Assembly (NCBI GenBank): GCA_016125275.1
Contig: WGMB01000017.1
Span: 206,271-270,270, forward strand
Direction: 5' to 3'
DNA length: 64,000 nt
Source: Acidobacteriota bacterium
Lineage (GTDB): Bacteria > Acidobacteriota > Terriglobia > Bryobacterales > UBA6623
In this document: in pieces, positions 9,122 through 19,586 of the stretch
Layout of the letters: each line of letters opens with the position of its first letter
How positions within the stretch are numbered: position 1 is the first letter of the stretch
The notes under the pieces: model-generated
What the model was told of the DNA's origin: nothing
Database searches by the model: none
Seen by the model: only the letters and a program-made list of their open reading frames with translations
Program-made: the position numbers and the translations under genes

Positions 9122-12100
9122 TTGGCCGCCCGGAAATCGATATTATTGGCTTGCGTGCGCCTGATCCACTTCGCCCAACCCTTCTTTCTCGTCGCGCTGC
9201 TGCTGGCAAATTTCCATGCCCATGCCGGCGCCGCCCAACCCGTCTTCACAAAGCTGTCCGCCGGGCCATACCACACCCTGGCCGTGCGGCAGGACAACTC
9301 GCTGGTCAGTTGGGGAGACAATGACTTCGGCCAGCTTGGCGACGGCACCCGGATCAGCCGAACCGGAGCGGTCCTGGTCAGCGGACTGACCAACGTCAGC
9401 TCGGTTTCCGCCGGTCGCTCAGTCAGCCTGGCTCTCAAGGGCGACAGCACCGTCTGGCAATGGGGCGCGATCTATTCCGGCGACCCCTACACCAACAACG
9501 CCGCCTCTCCGGTGCAGGTGACGGGTTTGGGCGGCGTCCCGACGGCGGTCGCGGCCGGCGATGACCACCGCTTTGCGCTGATGACCGACGGCTCCGTGTG
9601 GATGTGGACGAATACGCAGGCTCCGGCGCCGATCGCCGGCCTGACCAATATCTCCCGCATCAGCATCTACAGCCGCATCCTGCTCGCGCGCAAGACCGAC
9701 GGGACGGTTTGGAAGTGGGGCTCGGACTCGCAGAACACTCCCGTCGGCGCCCCGACGCAGGTCAGCGGCATCACAGCCGCGTCCGACGTCGCCGCCGGCG
9801 CGGACCACTACCTCGTCCTGCTCTCGAACAACACCGTCGTCGGTTGGGGCAATGACAGCCGCGGCCAGATCACCGGCTCCACCGGAGGCCCCATCAACAT
9901 CACCATCCCCACGGCCGTACCGAACCTCAACAGCGTGCAGAGCCTTACGGCCGGCCTGCTCTACAGCGCCGCGCTGCGGTCGGACAACAGCGTGTGGGCC
10001 TGGGGCGACAACCGCGCCAAGCAGCTCGGCGCGGGCGTGGCGGGTTCCGTCTCTCCCCCTGTCGCCGTCACGGGTCTCACCGGCGTCTCCGCCGTCGACA
10101 TCGGCGAGAGCCATGCGGTTGCGCTGGTTTCCGGCGCGGTCAAGGCCTGGGGATCGAATCACCAAGGCCAGCTCGGCGACGGCTCCACCGGCGAATACGA
10201 CAAGCCCATGCGGGTCGGCGGCCTGTCCAACATCGCCGAGATCGCCGCGCGCTCGCACCACACCTTGGCCCGCGGCGCGGGCGGCGGCCTGTCTTCCTGG
10301 GGAGACAACGAGAACGGCCAGCTCGGCGACGGCACGACGACCGATCGCCTCGCCCCCGTCTCCGTTGTCGGGCTCAGCGGCGTAACCGGCATGGCGACCG
10401 GCGGCGAGTTCAGCCTGGCCACCAAGAACAACAACACATCCGCCGGCTGGGGCGGCAACTTCTGGGGACAGGTCGCCGACGGCACCACGACCCGCCGGCT
10501 CAGCCCCGTCAACGCGAGTAGCATCATCGGCGTCACGAAGGTGTCGGCCGGCGAAGGACACGGCCTGGCCATCAAACCCGCGGGCAACAACACCGTCGTA
10601 GCTTGGGGCGAGAACCTCGACGGCCAGCTCGGCGACGGAACCGTCGTCAGCCGCAAGACCCCTGCAACGATTCCCGGCCTGTCCAACATCTCCGAGATTT
10701 CCGCCGGCTGGTGGTACAGCATGGCCCGCCAGTCCAACGGAGCGGTCTGGGCCTGGGGCGAGAATTCGGCCGGCCAAGTCGGCAATGGAGGAACCACTGA
10801 CGTGCTCTCGCCCGTGCAAGTGCTCTCCAACGCCAAGACCATCGCCGCCGGCGTGGATCACACCTTGGCTGTGACCAACGACGGCGCGGTGTGGGCTTGG
10901 GGTGACAACTCCTTCGGCCAACTCGGCGACGGCACGACCACGCAGCGTCTGTTTCCGGTGAAGCTCCCCGCATTCCCGGAAGGCGCCGTGGGCGTCGCCG
11001 CGGGCGAGCGGCACAGCTTGGCGGTGCTCGAAGACGGTACGGTCTGGGCCTGGGGCTCCGACATCACGGGCCAGCTCGGCGACGGCGCGGCGCCGAAGCA
11101 ACTGACCCCGGCGCAGCTCGCGGGCCTGTCGGGCGTCGCATCGGTCAAGGCCGGCCTGTACCACAGCGTGGCGCTGCGCAACGACGGCACGGTTTGGAGC
11201 TGGGGCGCCGATCCTGACGGAGAGGTCGGCCAGAACGCCACCCACCTCGAGCCGACGATCATCACCGGCGGTAAATACTGGACCGACACCGCCATCACGA
11301 TGGTCACGCCCATGACGGGACTGCCCGGGGCCCCCTATCTTGTGTCGTTCAGCGTCACTTCCTGGGCCGGCCAGCCCACCGGCAACGTCACGATCAGCGA
11401 CGGCGTACAGTCCTGCGTAGCCTCGGTGCAAACGGGCTCCTGCGTTATCACCGCCGGGTTTACGGCGGAACCGATCCTGACGGCCCTTTACCAGGGCGAC
11501 AACGACTTCGCGTCCAGTTACGATCTGGCGCCCTACACGGTGGACACGACCGGCGCCACGAATACGGCTGACAAGCCCGGCATCTATCGCTCCGGCCTCT
11601 GGCAATTGGACGTGAACGGCAGCGGAGCCTTCGAAAACGGTACGGACTTGAGCTTCTTCCTCGGTTTCGGAGGCGCACAGCCCCTCGTCGGCGACTGGGA
11701 CGGCGACGGCCGCAAAGAAGCCGGCGTGTTCTCCAACGGCTTCTGGTTCCTCGACTATGACGGCGACGGCTTCTGGGACGGCGGAACCGTCGACAAGCTC
11801 TACGGCTTCGGTTGGGCCGGAGCGACCCCTCTGGTGGGCGATTGGGACGGCGACGGCCGCGATTCCGTCGGGGTCTACTCCAACGGCTTCTGGTTCCTGG
11901 AGTACAACGGCGACTATCAGTGGGATGGCGGCGTCAACGACAAGATCTTCGGTCTCGGCTGGCCCTCGGCTCAGCTCGTGATCGGCGACTGGAACGGCGA
12001 TGGCCGCGATAAGGTCGGCGTCTTCTCGGCGGGTTTCTGGTTCCTCGACTATGACGGCAGCTACAGCTGGGACGGCGGCGTCAACGACAAACAGTTCGGC

Positions 12101-12436
12101 TTCGGCCAGGCCGGCGTCCTGCCCCTGGTGGCGGACTGGAACGGCGACGGTCGGGATTCCGTCGGGTTCTATTCGCAAGGTTTCTGGTTCCTCGACTACG
12201 ACGGAAACACCCTTTGGACCCCCGGCGCCCCGGACCGCGTTCTCGGGCTCGGCGGCTGGAACGGAGCCATTCCCGTCATCGGGGATTGGAACGGCGACGG
12301 CCGCAAGAAGGCAGGGGTGTTCAGCTCTGGGACGTGGTTCCTGGACTTCGATGGAAGCGGTTCTTGGAACGCGAGCATTGATCGCGTGTTGAATTGGGGA
12401 ACGGCCGGCGATCAGCCTTTCGTTGGACGTTGGTAG
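9122..12436 (+). CDS. Secreted RCC1-repeat / Ig-like / FG-GAP-like repeat protein (paralogue 2)
   Basis: 1104 residues from a TTG start; a GTG at 9155 would give a shorter but still complete signal peptide (FFLVALLLANFHAHAGAA). RCC1 repeats run to about residue 715, an Ig-like domain from about 716 to 810, and six aspartate-rich repeats from about 816 to the end (for example DWDGDGRDSVGVYSNGFWF). Asn residues in many propeller loops distinguish it from the first copy. The close spacing to paralogue 1 suggests a shared transcript. Confidence 0.85.
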   Translation: MAARKSILLACVRLIHFAQPFFLVALLLANFHAHAGAAQPVFTKLSAGPYHTLAVRQDNSLVSWGDNDFGQLGDGTRISRTGAVLVSGLTNVSSVSAGRSVSLALKGDSTVWQWGAIYSGDPYTNNAASPVQVTGLGGVPTAVAAGDDHRFALMTDGSVWMWTNTQAPAPIAGLTNISRISIYSRILLARKTDGTVWKWGSDSQNTPVGAPTQVSGITAASDVAAGADHYLVLLSNNTVVGWGNDSRGQITGSTGGPINITIPTAVPNLNSVQSLTAGLLYSAALRSDNSVWAWGDNRAKQLGAGVAGSVSPPVAVTGLTGVSAVDIGESHAVALVSGAVKAWGSNHQGQLGDGSTGEYDKPMRVGGLSNIAEIAARSHHTLARGAGGGLSSWGDNENGQLGDGTTTDRLAPVSVVGLSGVTGMATGGEFSLATKNNNTSAGWGGNFWGQVADGTTTRRLSPVNASSIIGVTKVSAGEGHGLAIKPAGNNTVVAWGENLDGQLGDGTVVSRKTPATIPGLSNISEISAGWWYSMARQSNGAVWAWGENSAGQVGNGGTTDVLSPVQVLSNAKTIAAGVDHTLAVTNDGAVWAWGDNSFGQLGDGTTTQRLFPVKLPAFPEGAVGVAAGERHSLAVLEDGTVWAWGSDITGQLGDGAAPKQLTPAQLAGLSGVASVKAGLYHSVALRNDGTVWSWGADPDGEVGQNATHLEPTIITGGKYWTDTAITMVTPMTGLPGAPYLVSFSVTSWAGQPTGNVTISDGVQSCVASVQTGSCVITAGFTAEPILTALYQGDNDFASSYDLAPYTVDTTGATNTADKPGIYRSGLWQLDVNGSGAFENGTDLSFFLGFGGAQPLVGDWDGDGRKEAGVFSNGFWFLDYDGDGFWDGGTVDKLYGFGWAGATPLVGDWDGDGRDSVGVYSNGFWFLEYNGDYQWDGGVNDKIFGLGWPSAQLVIGDWNGDGRDKVGVFSAGFWFLDYDGSYSWDGGVNDKQFGFGQAGVLPLVADWNGDGRDSVGFYSQGFWFLDYDGNTLWTPGAPDRVLGLGGWNGAIPVIGDWNGDGRKKAGVFSSGTWFLDFDGSGSWNASIDRVLNWGTAGDQPFVGRW

Positions 12437-12534
12437 CGGCAGAGCCCGCCTCACGGCCGGCTCTCCGTCAATTCGTTCGCTCTGTAGTTTAGAGAGAATT
12501 TATCGATATATGAGTTGGCAGGTGGGATAATTCA

Positions 12535-14760
12535 TTGACATTGAGACTGCTGGTTTTCTTCTGCATCGTCTTTGCCGGACAACTCGCCATTGGGGCCCAG
12601 CCTCAAGTCACACAGGTGGATGCCGGCGGCTTTCACACCTTGGCTCGAAGGTCGGATGGCGCCGTATTGAGTTGGGGCGCCAATGAGAGCGGCCAACTCG
12701 GCGATGGAACCGTCATCGATAGGCCCGCGGCCGTCCAAGTCCAGGGCCTCTCCAGTGTGCTGGCTGTCGCAGCAGGCGGAAGTCACAGTCTGTCTCTCCA
12801 GCAGGATCGGACGGTCAAGAGCTGGGGGAGCAACGTCTCCGGACAACTCGGTGACGGCACGAACGCCGGCCGCCCCCTACCCGCAACCGTCCCCGGCCTC
12901 ACGAACATAGCGGCGATCGCGGCGGGGGGCAGCCATAGTCTGGCCCTCGCGCTCGACGGCAGTGTCTGGACCTGGGGCTCCCTCGTTCTGTCTCCGCAGC
13001 GAGTCACCGGCCTGCCGATGATTTCCGCCATTGCCGCCGGTTCGGACCACAGCCTCGCCATCGATGCCGCGGGCAACGTCTGGACCTGGCGAGCCAACCC
13101 GATCTTCGGCGGCGAATTGCCGCAACTGATCGGCGCCCCGACTCCCGTGCAAGTCACCGGACTGAGCAACATCAAGGAAGTCGCCGCCGGCTTCCAATAC
13201 AGCCTGGCCCTCGGGCAGGACGGCCGCGTTTGGGCCTGGGGAATGAACTTCTACGGCCAACTCGGCGATGGGACCACCAACGCCGCCGGAGCGCCCGTGC
13301 AGGTCACGGGTTTGACCGGGATTCAGGATGTGGCGGCCGGATGGTTCCACGGCCTCGCCCGAGACGGCAACGGCGAGATTTGGGCCTGGGGCGACAACAG
13401 CGACGGCCAACTCGGCGACGGCTCCACGACTCGTCGCTCAACACCCGTGAAGATTCAGGGCTTGCAGGGCGTTGGAACCATTGACGCCGGGGCCGCCCAC
13501 AGCGTCGCTCTGTGGTCCGACGGCGCCATCCAAAGCTGGGGCCTGGACCTCGACGGCCAACTCGGCGTGGGCGGCTCCGCCGGCCACTCGACGCCTGTCT
13601 CGGCCGGTGGATACCTCACGCAAACCACGATCTCGCTGCTGACTCCCGTCCAGGGGGTTCTCGGGCAGCCTTATGTCGTGTCCTATGGAGTGTCATCCTG
13701 GGCCGGAACGCCCACGGGCAGCGTAACCGTCTCCGACGGCGGCCAACAATGCAGCGCCACGGTCCAAGCGGGTTCCTGCACACTGACGGCCGGCACGAGC
13801 GGACCGCGGCAAGTGAAGGCGGCCTATTCCGGCGACGGGGTCTTTGCCGCCAGCGCCGCCACAGCAAGCTATTTCGTTGACGCCTCGTCGACGTCGGCCG
13901 ACAAGCCCGGTTTCTACCGCGGCGGCATCTGGCGCTTCGATGTCGACGGCAGCGGCTCCTTCGAGCCGGGAACCGACCGCAGCTTCGCCCTTGGCTTTCC
14001 GGGAGCAACCCCGCTTTCGGGCGACTGGAACGGCGACGGCCGCGACCAGGCCGGCGTCTACGCCAACGGCTTCTGGTTCCTCGACTACGACGGCAACGGC
14101 GTCTGGGACGGCGGCGCGGCCGACAAGCTCTACGGCTTCGGATGGAGCGGGGCGACGCCGGTTGTCGGCGACTGGGACGGCGACGGCCGCGATTCGGTCG
14201 GAGTCCATTCCAACGGCTTCTGGTTCCTGGACTACAACGGCGACTTCACGTGGGACGGCGGCTCGTCCGACAAGGTGTTCGGCCTGGGTTGGCCGGGGGC
14301 GACGCTGATCGTCGGCGATTGGAACGGCGACGGCAGGGACAAGGTCGGGGTCTTCGCCACCGGCTTCTGGTTCCTCGACTACGACGGCAGTTACAGTTGG
14401 GACGGCGGGGTCAACGACAAACAGTTCGGCCTCGGCTGGGCGGGCGTGCAGCCTGTAATCGGCGACTGGAACGGCGATGGCCGCGACTCGGCCGGAGTCT
14501 ACGCCGGCGGCAACTGGTTCCTGGACTACGACGGCGACCGCGTTTGGACCGCCCAGCAAGACCGCACGATCTCGCTCGGATGGACCGGCGCCGTACCGGT
14601 CATCGGAGACTGGAACGCGGACGGCCGCGCCAAGGTGGGGCTGTTCTCCGCCGGCTCCTGGTTCCTGGACTTCGACGGCAGCGGAGCCTGGGAGGCCGCC
14701 AAGGATCGCATTGTGGACTGGGGACTACCGGGAGATATTCCGGTCGTGGGCGCTTGGTAA
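12535..14760 (+). CDS. Secreted RCC1-repeat / Ig-like / FG-GAP-like repeat protein (paralogue 3, short)
   Basis: 741 residues from a TTG start, with a signal peptide (LRLLVFFCIVFAGQLAIGAQ). This is the short member: the RCC1 part spans only about 330 residues, roughly one seven-bladed propeller, against about twice that in its neighbours. The Ig-like domain (about 357-450) and the C-terminal aspartate-rich repeats (about 455-741) are kept at full length. Blade number thus seems to vary while the C-terminal module is conserved. A 98-bp AT-richer gap (12437-12534) precedes it and may hold its own promoter. Confidence 0.85.
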   Translation: MTLRLLVFFCIVFAGQLAIGAQPQVTQVDAGGFHTLARRSDGAVLSWGANESGQLGDGTVIDRPAAVQVQGLSSVLAVAAGGSHSLSLQQDRTVKSWGSNVSGQLGDGTNAGRPLPATVPGLTNIAAIAAGGSHSLALALDGSVWTWGSLVLSPQRVTGLPMISAIAAGSDHSLAIDAAGNVWTWRANPIFGGELPQLIGAPTPVQVTGLSNIKEVAAGFQYSLALGQDGRVWAWGMNFYGQLGDGTTNAAGAPVQVTGLTGIQDVAAGWFHGLARDGNGEIWAWGDNSDGQLGDGSTTRRSTPVKIQGLQGVGTIDAGAAHSVALWSDGAIQSWGLDLDGQLGVGGSAGHSTPVSAGGYLTQTTISLLTPVQGVLGQPYVVSYGVSSWAGTPTGSVTVSDGGQQCSATVQAGSCTLTAGTSGPRQVKAAYSGDGVFAASAATASYFVDASSTSADKPGFYRGGIWRFDVDGSGSFEPGTDRSFALGFPGATPLSGDWNGDGRDQAGVYANGFWFLDYDGNGVWDGGAADKLYGFGWSGATPVVGDWDGDGRDSVGVHSNGFWFLDYNGDFTWDGGSSDKVFGLGWPGATLIVGDWNGDGRDKVGVFATGFWFLDYDGSYSWDGGVNDKQFGLGWAGVQPVIGDWNGDGRDSAGVYAGGNWFLDYDGDRVWTAQQDRTISLGWTGAVPVIGDWNADGRAKVGLFSAGSWFLDFDGSGAWEAAKDRIVDWGLPGDIPVVGAW

Positions 14761-14910
14761 GGGTTGGCCCGCCTCGGCCCGAAACATTTCTTACACAAAA
14801 TGTTCGATGGCCGACGATTTCAGACGCGCCGCTAGCTTAGACTATCCTTGCTGATTCCAACGTCGCATTTTGCATTCCCGCAAAGGCGATTCAATCAGCT
14901 TGTGATATTG

Positions 14911-17900
14911 ATGCGCCTACCATTGCTTGCAGCCTCCCTTTGCTTTGCTTTATTGGAAGGAGGCGGCCCGGCCTGGGCCGCCCAACCCAAGATCGTCAAA
15001 ATCGACGCCGGTGGATTCCACACCCTGGCTCTTCGCGAAGACGGCTCCGTCGTCAGTTGGGGCCACAACGAGTTTGGCCAACTAGGCGACGGAACCACGG
15101 ACTTCCGCACCGGGGCCGTTCTGGTCTCGGGATTGTCGGATGTCGTCGAAATCGCAGGCGGATGGGGCCATAGTCTGGCCGTCCGGCAAGATGGCAGCGT
15201 CTGGGCATGGGGCGCCAATTACCAAGGTCAACTTGGCGATGGCACGACAATCAACCGGCTAACGCCCGTCCGAGTGCCGGGTTTGACCGGTGTGGTTGCG
15301 GTTGCAGCAGGTCGTGACCACAGCCTTGTCGCCACAGCATCCGGGGCCGTTTGGGCCTGGGGGCTGAACAACAATCAACAAGTCAGCGACGGCTCGTATC
15401 AGGCTTCGAACGGGCCGATCCTCGTGCCGGGGCCCGGAAACGCCATCGCCGTGGCCGCCACCCTCATGTCCAGCTATCTCCTGACAAGCTCAGGGGAAAT
15501 TTGGGCATGGGGCGCCCCGGACAATGCAGCTCCACACTCCTTGCCGGCCCGATTCTCCGACTTGACGAACGTGGTCGCTATCAGCGCCGGATTCAATCAC
15601 GCGATTGCCTTACGCGCCGATGAAACCGTCTGGGCCTGGGGCGGCAATTCACACGGACAGATCGGAGACGGCAGTGTGAGTGTGTACAGCAGCCCGGTTC
15701 AAGTCCCCGGCTTTCAGGACTGCAAAGCGGTCGCCGCGGGCCATTGGTTCAGCGTCGCGTTGACCAAGGGCGGCGAGATCTGGGCCTGGGGCTGGAACAG
15801 CCTCCAACAGATCGGAGAGGCGCAGCCCATGGACGTACTCACTCCCGTTCGGATTCCCATCCCAGGATCGGTCGCGTCCGTAGCTGCCGGCGCCGCCCAT
15901 ACCTTGGCAGTGACCCAAAGCGGCGCCGTCAGCGGGTGGGGTTGGAATGCTTATGGTCAGATTGGCGCGGGGACCGCCGCCGTCCACCGGCTTCCGATCC
16001 AAGTCGATACGACTCAAAGGTTTTCGGCGCTCGCCGGGCCAGGCGGACAGGGCAGATTCAGCTTGGCGCTGGACACCGCCGGAAACGCTTGGGCTTGGGG
16101 TGACAACAAAGAGGGACAACTCGGAGACGGGACGCACACATCGCGCGCAACACCGAAAGCGGTCCCCGGAGCTCAGGGGCTCACGGCGCTCGCCGCAGGC
16201 GGAGGTCACGGCCTCGGGTTGACCGACGCCGGCGGAATCTTGGGCTGGGGCCGCAATTTCAACAGGCAACTCGCCGACGGGACGCAGGATGAACGCGATG
16301 CTCCCGTGGAGGCGATCATTCCGATCAGCGCGATCGCCATTGGCGCCGGGCAAGATGACAGCTTTGCCATTACCGCCGACGGAGCCCTCTGGGCCTGGGG
16401 CAACAACAGCTACGGCGCCCTTGGCAACGGATCCAACACCCAGGTCGCGACTCCCCTCGAGGTCCCTGGACTCACTGAAGTCCTCGGTGTACATGGAGGC
16501 TACAGTCATAGCCTTGCAGTCACGAAGAATGGCGTTGCCTGGAGTTGGGGCTACAACGAGTACGGCCAACTCGGCCAAGGCTCCATGGTCGACCTCTACT
16601 CTCCGGGCCCGGTGAGCTCCCTCGGCGAAACCAAGGCCGTAGCGGCAGGGAACCTGCACAGTCTCGCGCTGGGCAGCGATGGGACCGTCTGGGGATGGGG
16701 CTACAATGGCCGCTCCCAGCTCGGCGTAAGCGGAATCGACCGGAGCAAGACCCCCATCCCGATCCCTGGTCCGGCCGGCGTCACGTTCATCGCCGCTCCG
16801 GGGGAACAGAGCGTAGCGGTCACCGACAGCGGCGAAGTGTGGACCTGGGGCGGTTCTGCCTTTGCCCTTCTCTCCGAACAAGTCTCTCTGGGCCCCGACA
16901 TCCCAAGTCCCATTCCGGGCATGAACGGCGTGGTCGCCGCCTCCGGCGGTCTGTACCACGCCCTGGCTCTCCGAGAGGACGGCTCTATCTGGAGTTGGGG
17001 CGCGGACTTCGAGGGCCAGTTGGGAATTGGCGGCAATCAAGGAAGGGAAGGCGCCCCCGTCCCCGGCGGCAAATACCTCACCGAAGTCGCCATCACCATG
17101 ACCACTCCGCAGACCGGCGTCTTTGGCGCGCCCGTCCTGGTCTCCTACGAAGTGAAATCCTGGGCCGGCGCGCCGACGGGCAAGGTCACCGTCGCCGACG
17201 GCGATCACGTCTGCGTGGACTCCGGGCCGAAGGGCTCTTGCGAGATCACCCCTGCCCTGCCCGGCCATCGCGTCCTCACCGTGCGCTACGAAGGGGATGA
17301 CACCTTCGCTCCCAGCTACAACATCGCCGGCTACAAGGTCGAACCCGGCGCCGTCTCCCCCGGCGGCGACGCCGTCGCCTACTATCGCGCCGGCCTGTGG
17401 CGCGCCGACGTCAACGCCAGCGGAGTCTTCGATCCGGGCATTGACCGCAGCTTCGCACTCGGTTTCCCCGGAGCCACCCCCGTCAGCGGCGACTGGAACG
17501 GCGACGGACGCCGCGATGTGGGAGTCTTCGCCAACGGATTCTGGTTCCTCGACTACGACGGCAACGGCCAATGGGACGGCGGCGTCGCCGACAAGCAGTT
17601 CCCCTTTGGCTGGACAGGCGTGACGCCCCTGGTCGGCGACTGGGACGGCGACGGCCGCGACTCCGTCGGCATCCATGCCAACGGCTTCTGGTTCCTCGAC
17701 TACGACGGCGACACGCTTTGGGACGGCGGAACCGTCGACAAGTCCTTCGGCTTCGGCGGCTGGCCGAGCGCACAGCTCGTCATCGGCGACTGGAACGGCG
17801 ACGGCCGCGACAAAGCCGGCCTCTACTCCGAGGGATCGTGGTTCCTCGACTACGACGGCGACTACGTCTGGGACGGCGGAACTGTCGACAAGCTCTTCGG

Positions 17901-18234
17901 CTTCGGCTGGACCGGCGCCCAACCCGTGGTCGGCGACTGGGATGGCGACGGCCGCGACTCCGTCGCGGTCTATTCCGAAGGAAACTGGTTCCTGGACTAC
18001 GACGGCGACGCCGTCTGGAATCTCAGCGGCGCGGACCGCGTCTTCGGCCTCGGCTGGACCGGCGCGGAGACCGTCGTCGGCGACTGGAACGGCGATGGCC
18101 GCGACAAGCCCGGCGTCTTCAGCTCCGGGACCTGGTATCTCGATTTCGACGGCAGCGGCACGTGGAACCCGATGCTCGACCGCGTCTTCACCTGGGGGCA
18201 GGCCGGCGATACGCCGTTCGTGGGAGCTTGGTAA
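14911..18234 (+). CDS. Secreted RCC1-repeat / Ig-like / FG-GAP-like repeat protein (paralogue 4)
   Basis: 1107 residues from ATG 14911, chosen because it directly opens the signal peptide (MRLPLLAASLCFALL, then AWAA); the frame is open back to a TTG at 14848. RCC1 repeats fill about residues 30-715, an Ig-like domain about 718-815, and six DGDG repeats about 823-1107 (GDWDGDGRDSVGIHANGFWF and variants). The order is as in the other three copies, so the cluster arose by tandem duplication. The gene ends 16 bp before a ceramidase-like gene. Confidence 0.85.
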   Translation: MRLPLLAASLCFALLEGGGPAWAAQPKIVKIDAGGFHTLALREDGSVVSWGHNEFGQLGDGTTDFRTGAVLVSGLSDVVEIAGGWGHSLAVRQDGSVWAWGANYQGQLGDGTTINRLTPVRVPGLTGVVAVAAGRDHSLVATASGAVWAWGLNNNQQVSDGSYQASNGPILVPGPGNAIAVAATLMSSYLLTSSGEIWAWGAPDNAAPHSLPARFSDLTNVVAISAGFNHAIALRADETVWAWGGNSHGQIGDGSVSVYSSPVQVPGFQDCKAVAAGHWFSVALTKGGEIWAWGWNSLQQIGEAQPMDVLTPVRIPIPGSVASVAAGAAHTLAVTQSGAVSGWGWNAYGQIGAGTAAVHRLPIQVDTTQRFSALAGPGGQGRFSLALDTAGNAWAWGDNKEGQLGDGTHTSRATPKAVPGAQGLTALAAGGGHGLGLTDAGGILGWGRNFNRQLADGTQDERDAPVEAIIPISAIAIGAGQDDSFAITADGALWAWGNNSYGALGNGSNTQVATPLEVPGLTEVLGVHGGYSHSLAVTKNGVAWSWGYNEYGQLGQGSMVDLYSPGPVSSLGETKAVAAGNLHSLALGSDGTVWGWGYNGRSQLGVSGIDRSKTPIPIPGPAGVTFIAAPGEQSVAVTDSGEVWTWGGSAFALLSEQVSLGPDIPSPIPGMNGVVAASGGLYHALALREDGSIWSWGADFEGQLGIGGNQGREGAPVPGGKYLTEVAITMTTPQTGVFGAPVLVSYEVKSWAGAPTGKVTVADGDHVCVDSGPKGSCEITPALPGHRVLTVRYEGDDTFAPSYNIAGYKVEPGAVSPGGDAVAYYRAGLWRADVNASGVFDPGIDRSFALGFPGATPVSGDWNGDGRRDVGVFANGFWFLDYDGNGQWDGGVADKQFPFGWTGVTPLVGDWDGDGRDSVGIHANGFWFLDYDGDTLWDGGTVDKSFGFGGWPSAQLVIGDWNGDGRDKAGLYSEGSWFLDYDGDYVWDGGTVDKLFGFGWTGAQPVVGDWDGDGRDSVAVYSEGNWFLDYDGDAVWNLSGADRVFGLGWTGAETVVGDWNGDGRDKPGVFSSGTWYLDFDGSGTWNPMLDRVFTWGQAGDTPFVGAW

Positions 18235-18250
18235 ACTTCAGGACGCCGCC

Positions 18251-19582
18251 ATGCGTCACGCGTTCCTCGCCCTCCTTCTGCTGCCTTCGCTCTGCGCCGC
18301 CGGCTGGAAGGCCGGCGCGGCGTCAACGTCCATCACGCCCCGGGAATCGGTGTGGATGTCCGGCTACGGCAACCGCACCGAACCCGCCAAAGGCGTGCTG
18401 ATGCCTTTGCGAGCCAAGGCTCTGGCGATCGAGGACGAGGACGGACGCCGCCTGGTGATCGTCACCACGGATCTCATCGGCTTCTCGCGCGGCGTCGCCG
18501 AAAACATCGCCGCCCGCGCTCACTCGCAGTATCAGCTCAGCCGCGACCGGCTGCTGCTCAACTCCTCCCACACGCACACCGGCCCCGCCGTCGGCGACAA
18601 CCTGCCGCTCATGCAGCCGCCAACGCCCGAGCTCGAGCAGCGCACGGCCCGCTACACGGCGTACCTCGAGAACCAGATCGTGGACCTCATCGGAGCGGCT
18701 CTCGACAAGCTGGCGCCGGCCAAGCTGAGCTACCACGTCGGCCAAGCCGGCTTTTCGCAGAACCGCCGCCAGAAGGCCTCCGACGGAGCCGTCAAGCTGG
18801 GCGACAACCCCGGCGGTCCGACCGACCATTCGGTGCCCGCGCTCGAGGTGACCGACGCCGACGGGCGACTGATCGCGGCGCTGTTCTCCTACGTGTCCCA
18901 CAACACCACCTTGACCGGGCAGCACATGGAGCTGCATGGCGACTACGCCGGCGTGGCGCAGCAGCTCTTCGAGGCCGAGCACCCCGGGGCGGTCGCGCTG
19001 TTCGCGCTCGGCTGCGCCGGCGACCAGAACCCCAAGGAGCGCGGCACAATCGAGTTCGCCGAGCAGCACGGCCGTGAGCTGGCCTCAGCCGTAGACCAAG
19101 CGTTCCGCAACAAGGGCCTCGCACTGAGCGGCCCGCTACGCACCCATTTCGAACGTTTCGACATCGAGCTCGAACCCGTCCCCTCCGCCGAGGAGTGGCG
19201 CCGGCGAGCCGCTGAGTTGGAGGGCCCTGAGCAGCAGTTGGCGCAGTACTACGTCGAGCGCGGCGTCACCCCCACCGACTACGAGTACCCTGTGCAGACG
19301 ATCGGCCTCGGCGACCAGTTGACCCTCATCGCCCTCGGCGGAGAGGTCACCGTGGAGTACGCCATCCAGCTCAAGCAGCGCTTGGGCGAGAGCTCCACCT
19401 GGGTCCTGGCTTACTCCAACGACGTCATGTCGTACATCCCCACGGCCAAAATCCTGGCCGAGGGCGGGTATGAAGCCGAGCGCTCGCAGGCCTACTACGG
19501 CATGCCCGGCAAGTGGAGCCCCAGCATCGAAGCCGTCATCCTCGATCACGCCGAGACGGCCGCGCGCGAGCTGCGCCGATAG
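18251..19582 (+). CDS. Neutral ceramidase-like secreted hydrolase
   Basis: 443 residues with a signal peptide (MRHAFLALLLLPSLCAAG). The protein matches the N-terminal domain of neutral/alkaline non-lysosomal ceramidases: SSHTHTGP supplies the expected zinc histidines, and YVSHNTTL and the GDYAG stretch follow in order. In true ceramidases the nucleophilic serine lies in GDVSPN; here the corresponding site reads GCAGDQNP and has no serine. Ceramide hydrolysis is therefore doubtful, and a related metal-dependent hydrolase on another substrate is more likely. I chose ATG 18251 because it opens the signal peptide; upstream sequence belongs to paralogue 4 in another frame. Confidence 0.82.
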   Translation: MRHAFLALLLLPSLCAAGWKAGAASTSITPRESVWMSGYGNRTEPAKGVLMPLRAKALAIEDEDGRRLVIVTTDLIGFSRGVAENIAARAHSQYQLSRDRLLLNSSHTHTGPAVGDNLPLMQPPTPELEQRTARYTAYLENQIVDLIGAALDKLAPAKLSYHVGQAGFSQNRRQKASDGAVKLGDNPGGPTDHSVPALEVTDADGRLIAALFSYVSHNTTLTGQHMELHGDYAGVAQQLFEAEHPGAVALFALGCAGDQNPKERGTIEFAEQHGRELASAVDQAFRNKGLALSGPLRTHFERFDIELEPVPSAEEWRRRAAELEGPEQQLAQYYVERGVTPTDYEYPVQTIGLGDQLTLIALGGEVTVEYAIQLKQRLGESSTWVLAYSNDVMSYIPTAKILAEGGYEAERSQAYYGMPGKWSPSIEAVILDHAETAARELRR

Positions 19583-19586
19583 GCGC

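Noticed and set aside
9419..12454. A 1011-codon open frame on the minus strand, and similar very long antisense frames such as 15649-17922, 23518-26805 and 34741-37173
   Set aside because: They lie antisense to genes with clear domains, have no motifs or signal, and arise because high-GC codon bias suppresses stops on the opposite strand.
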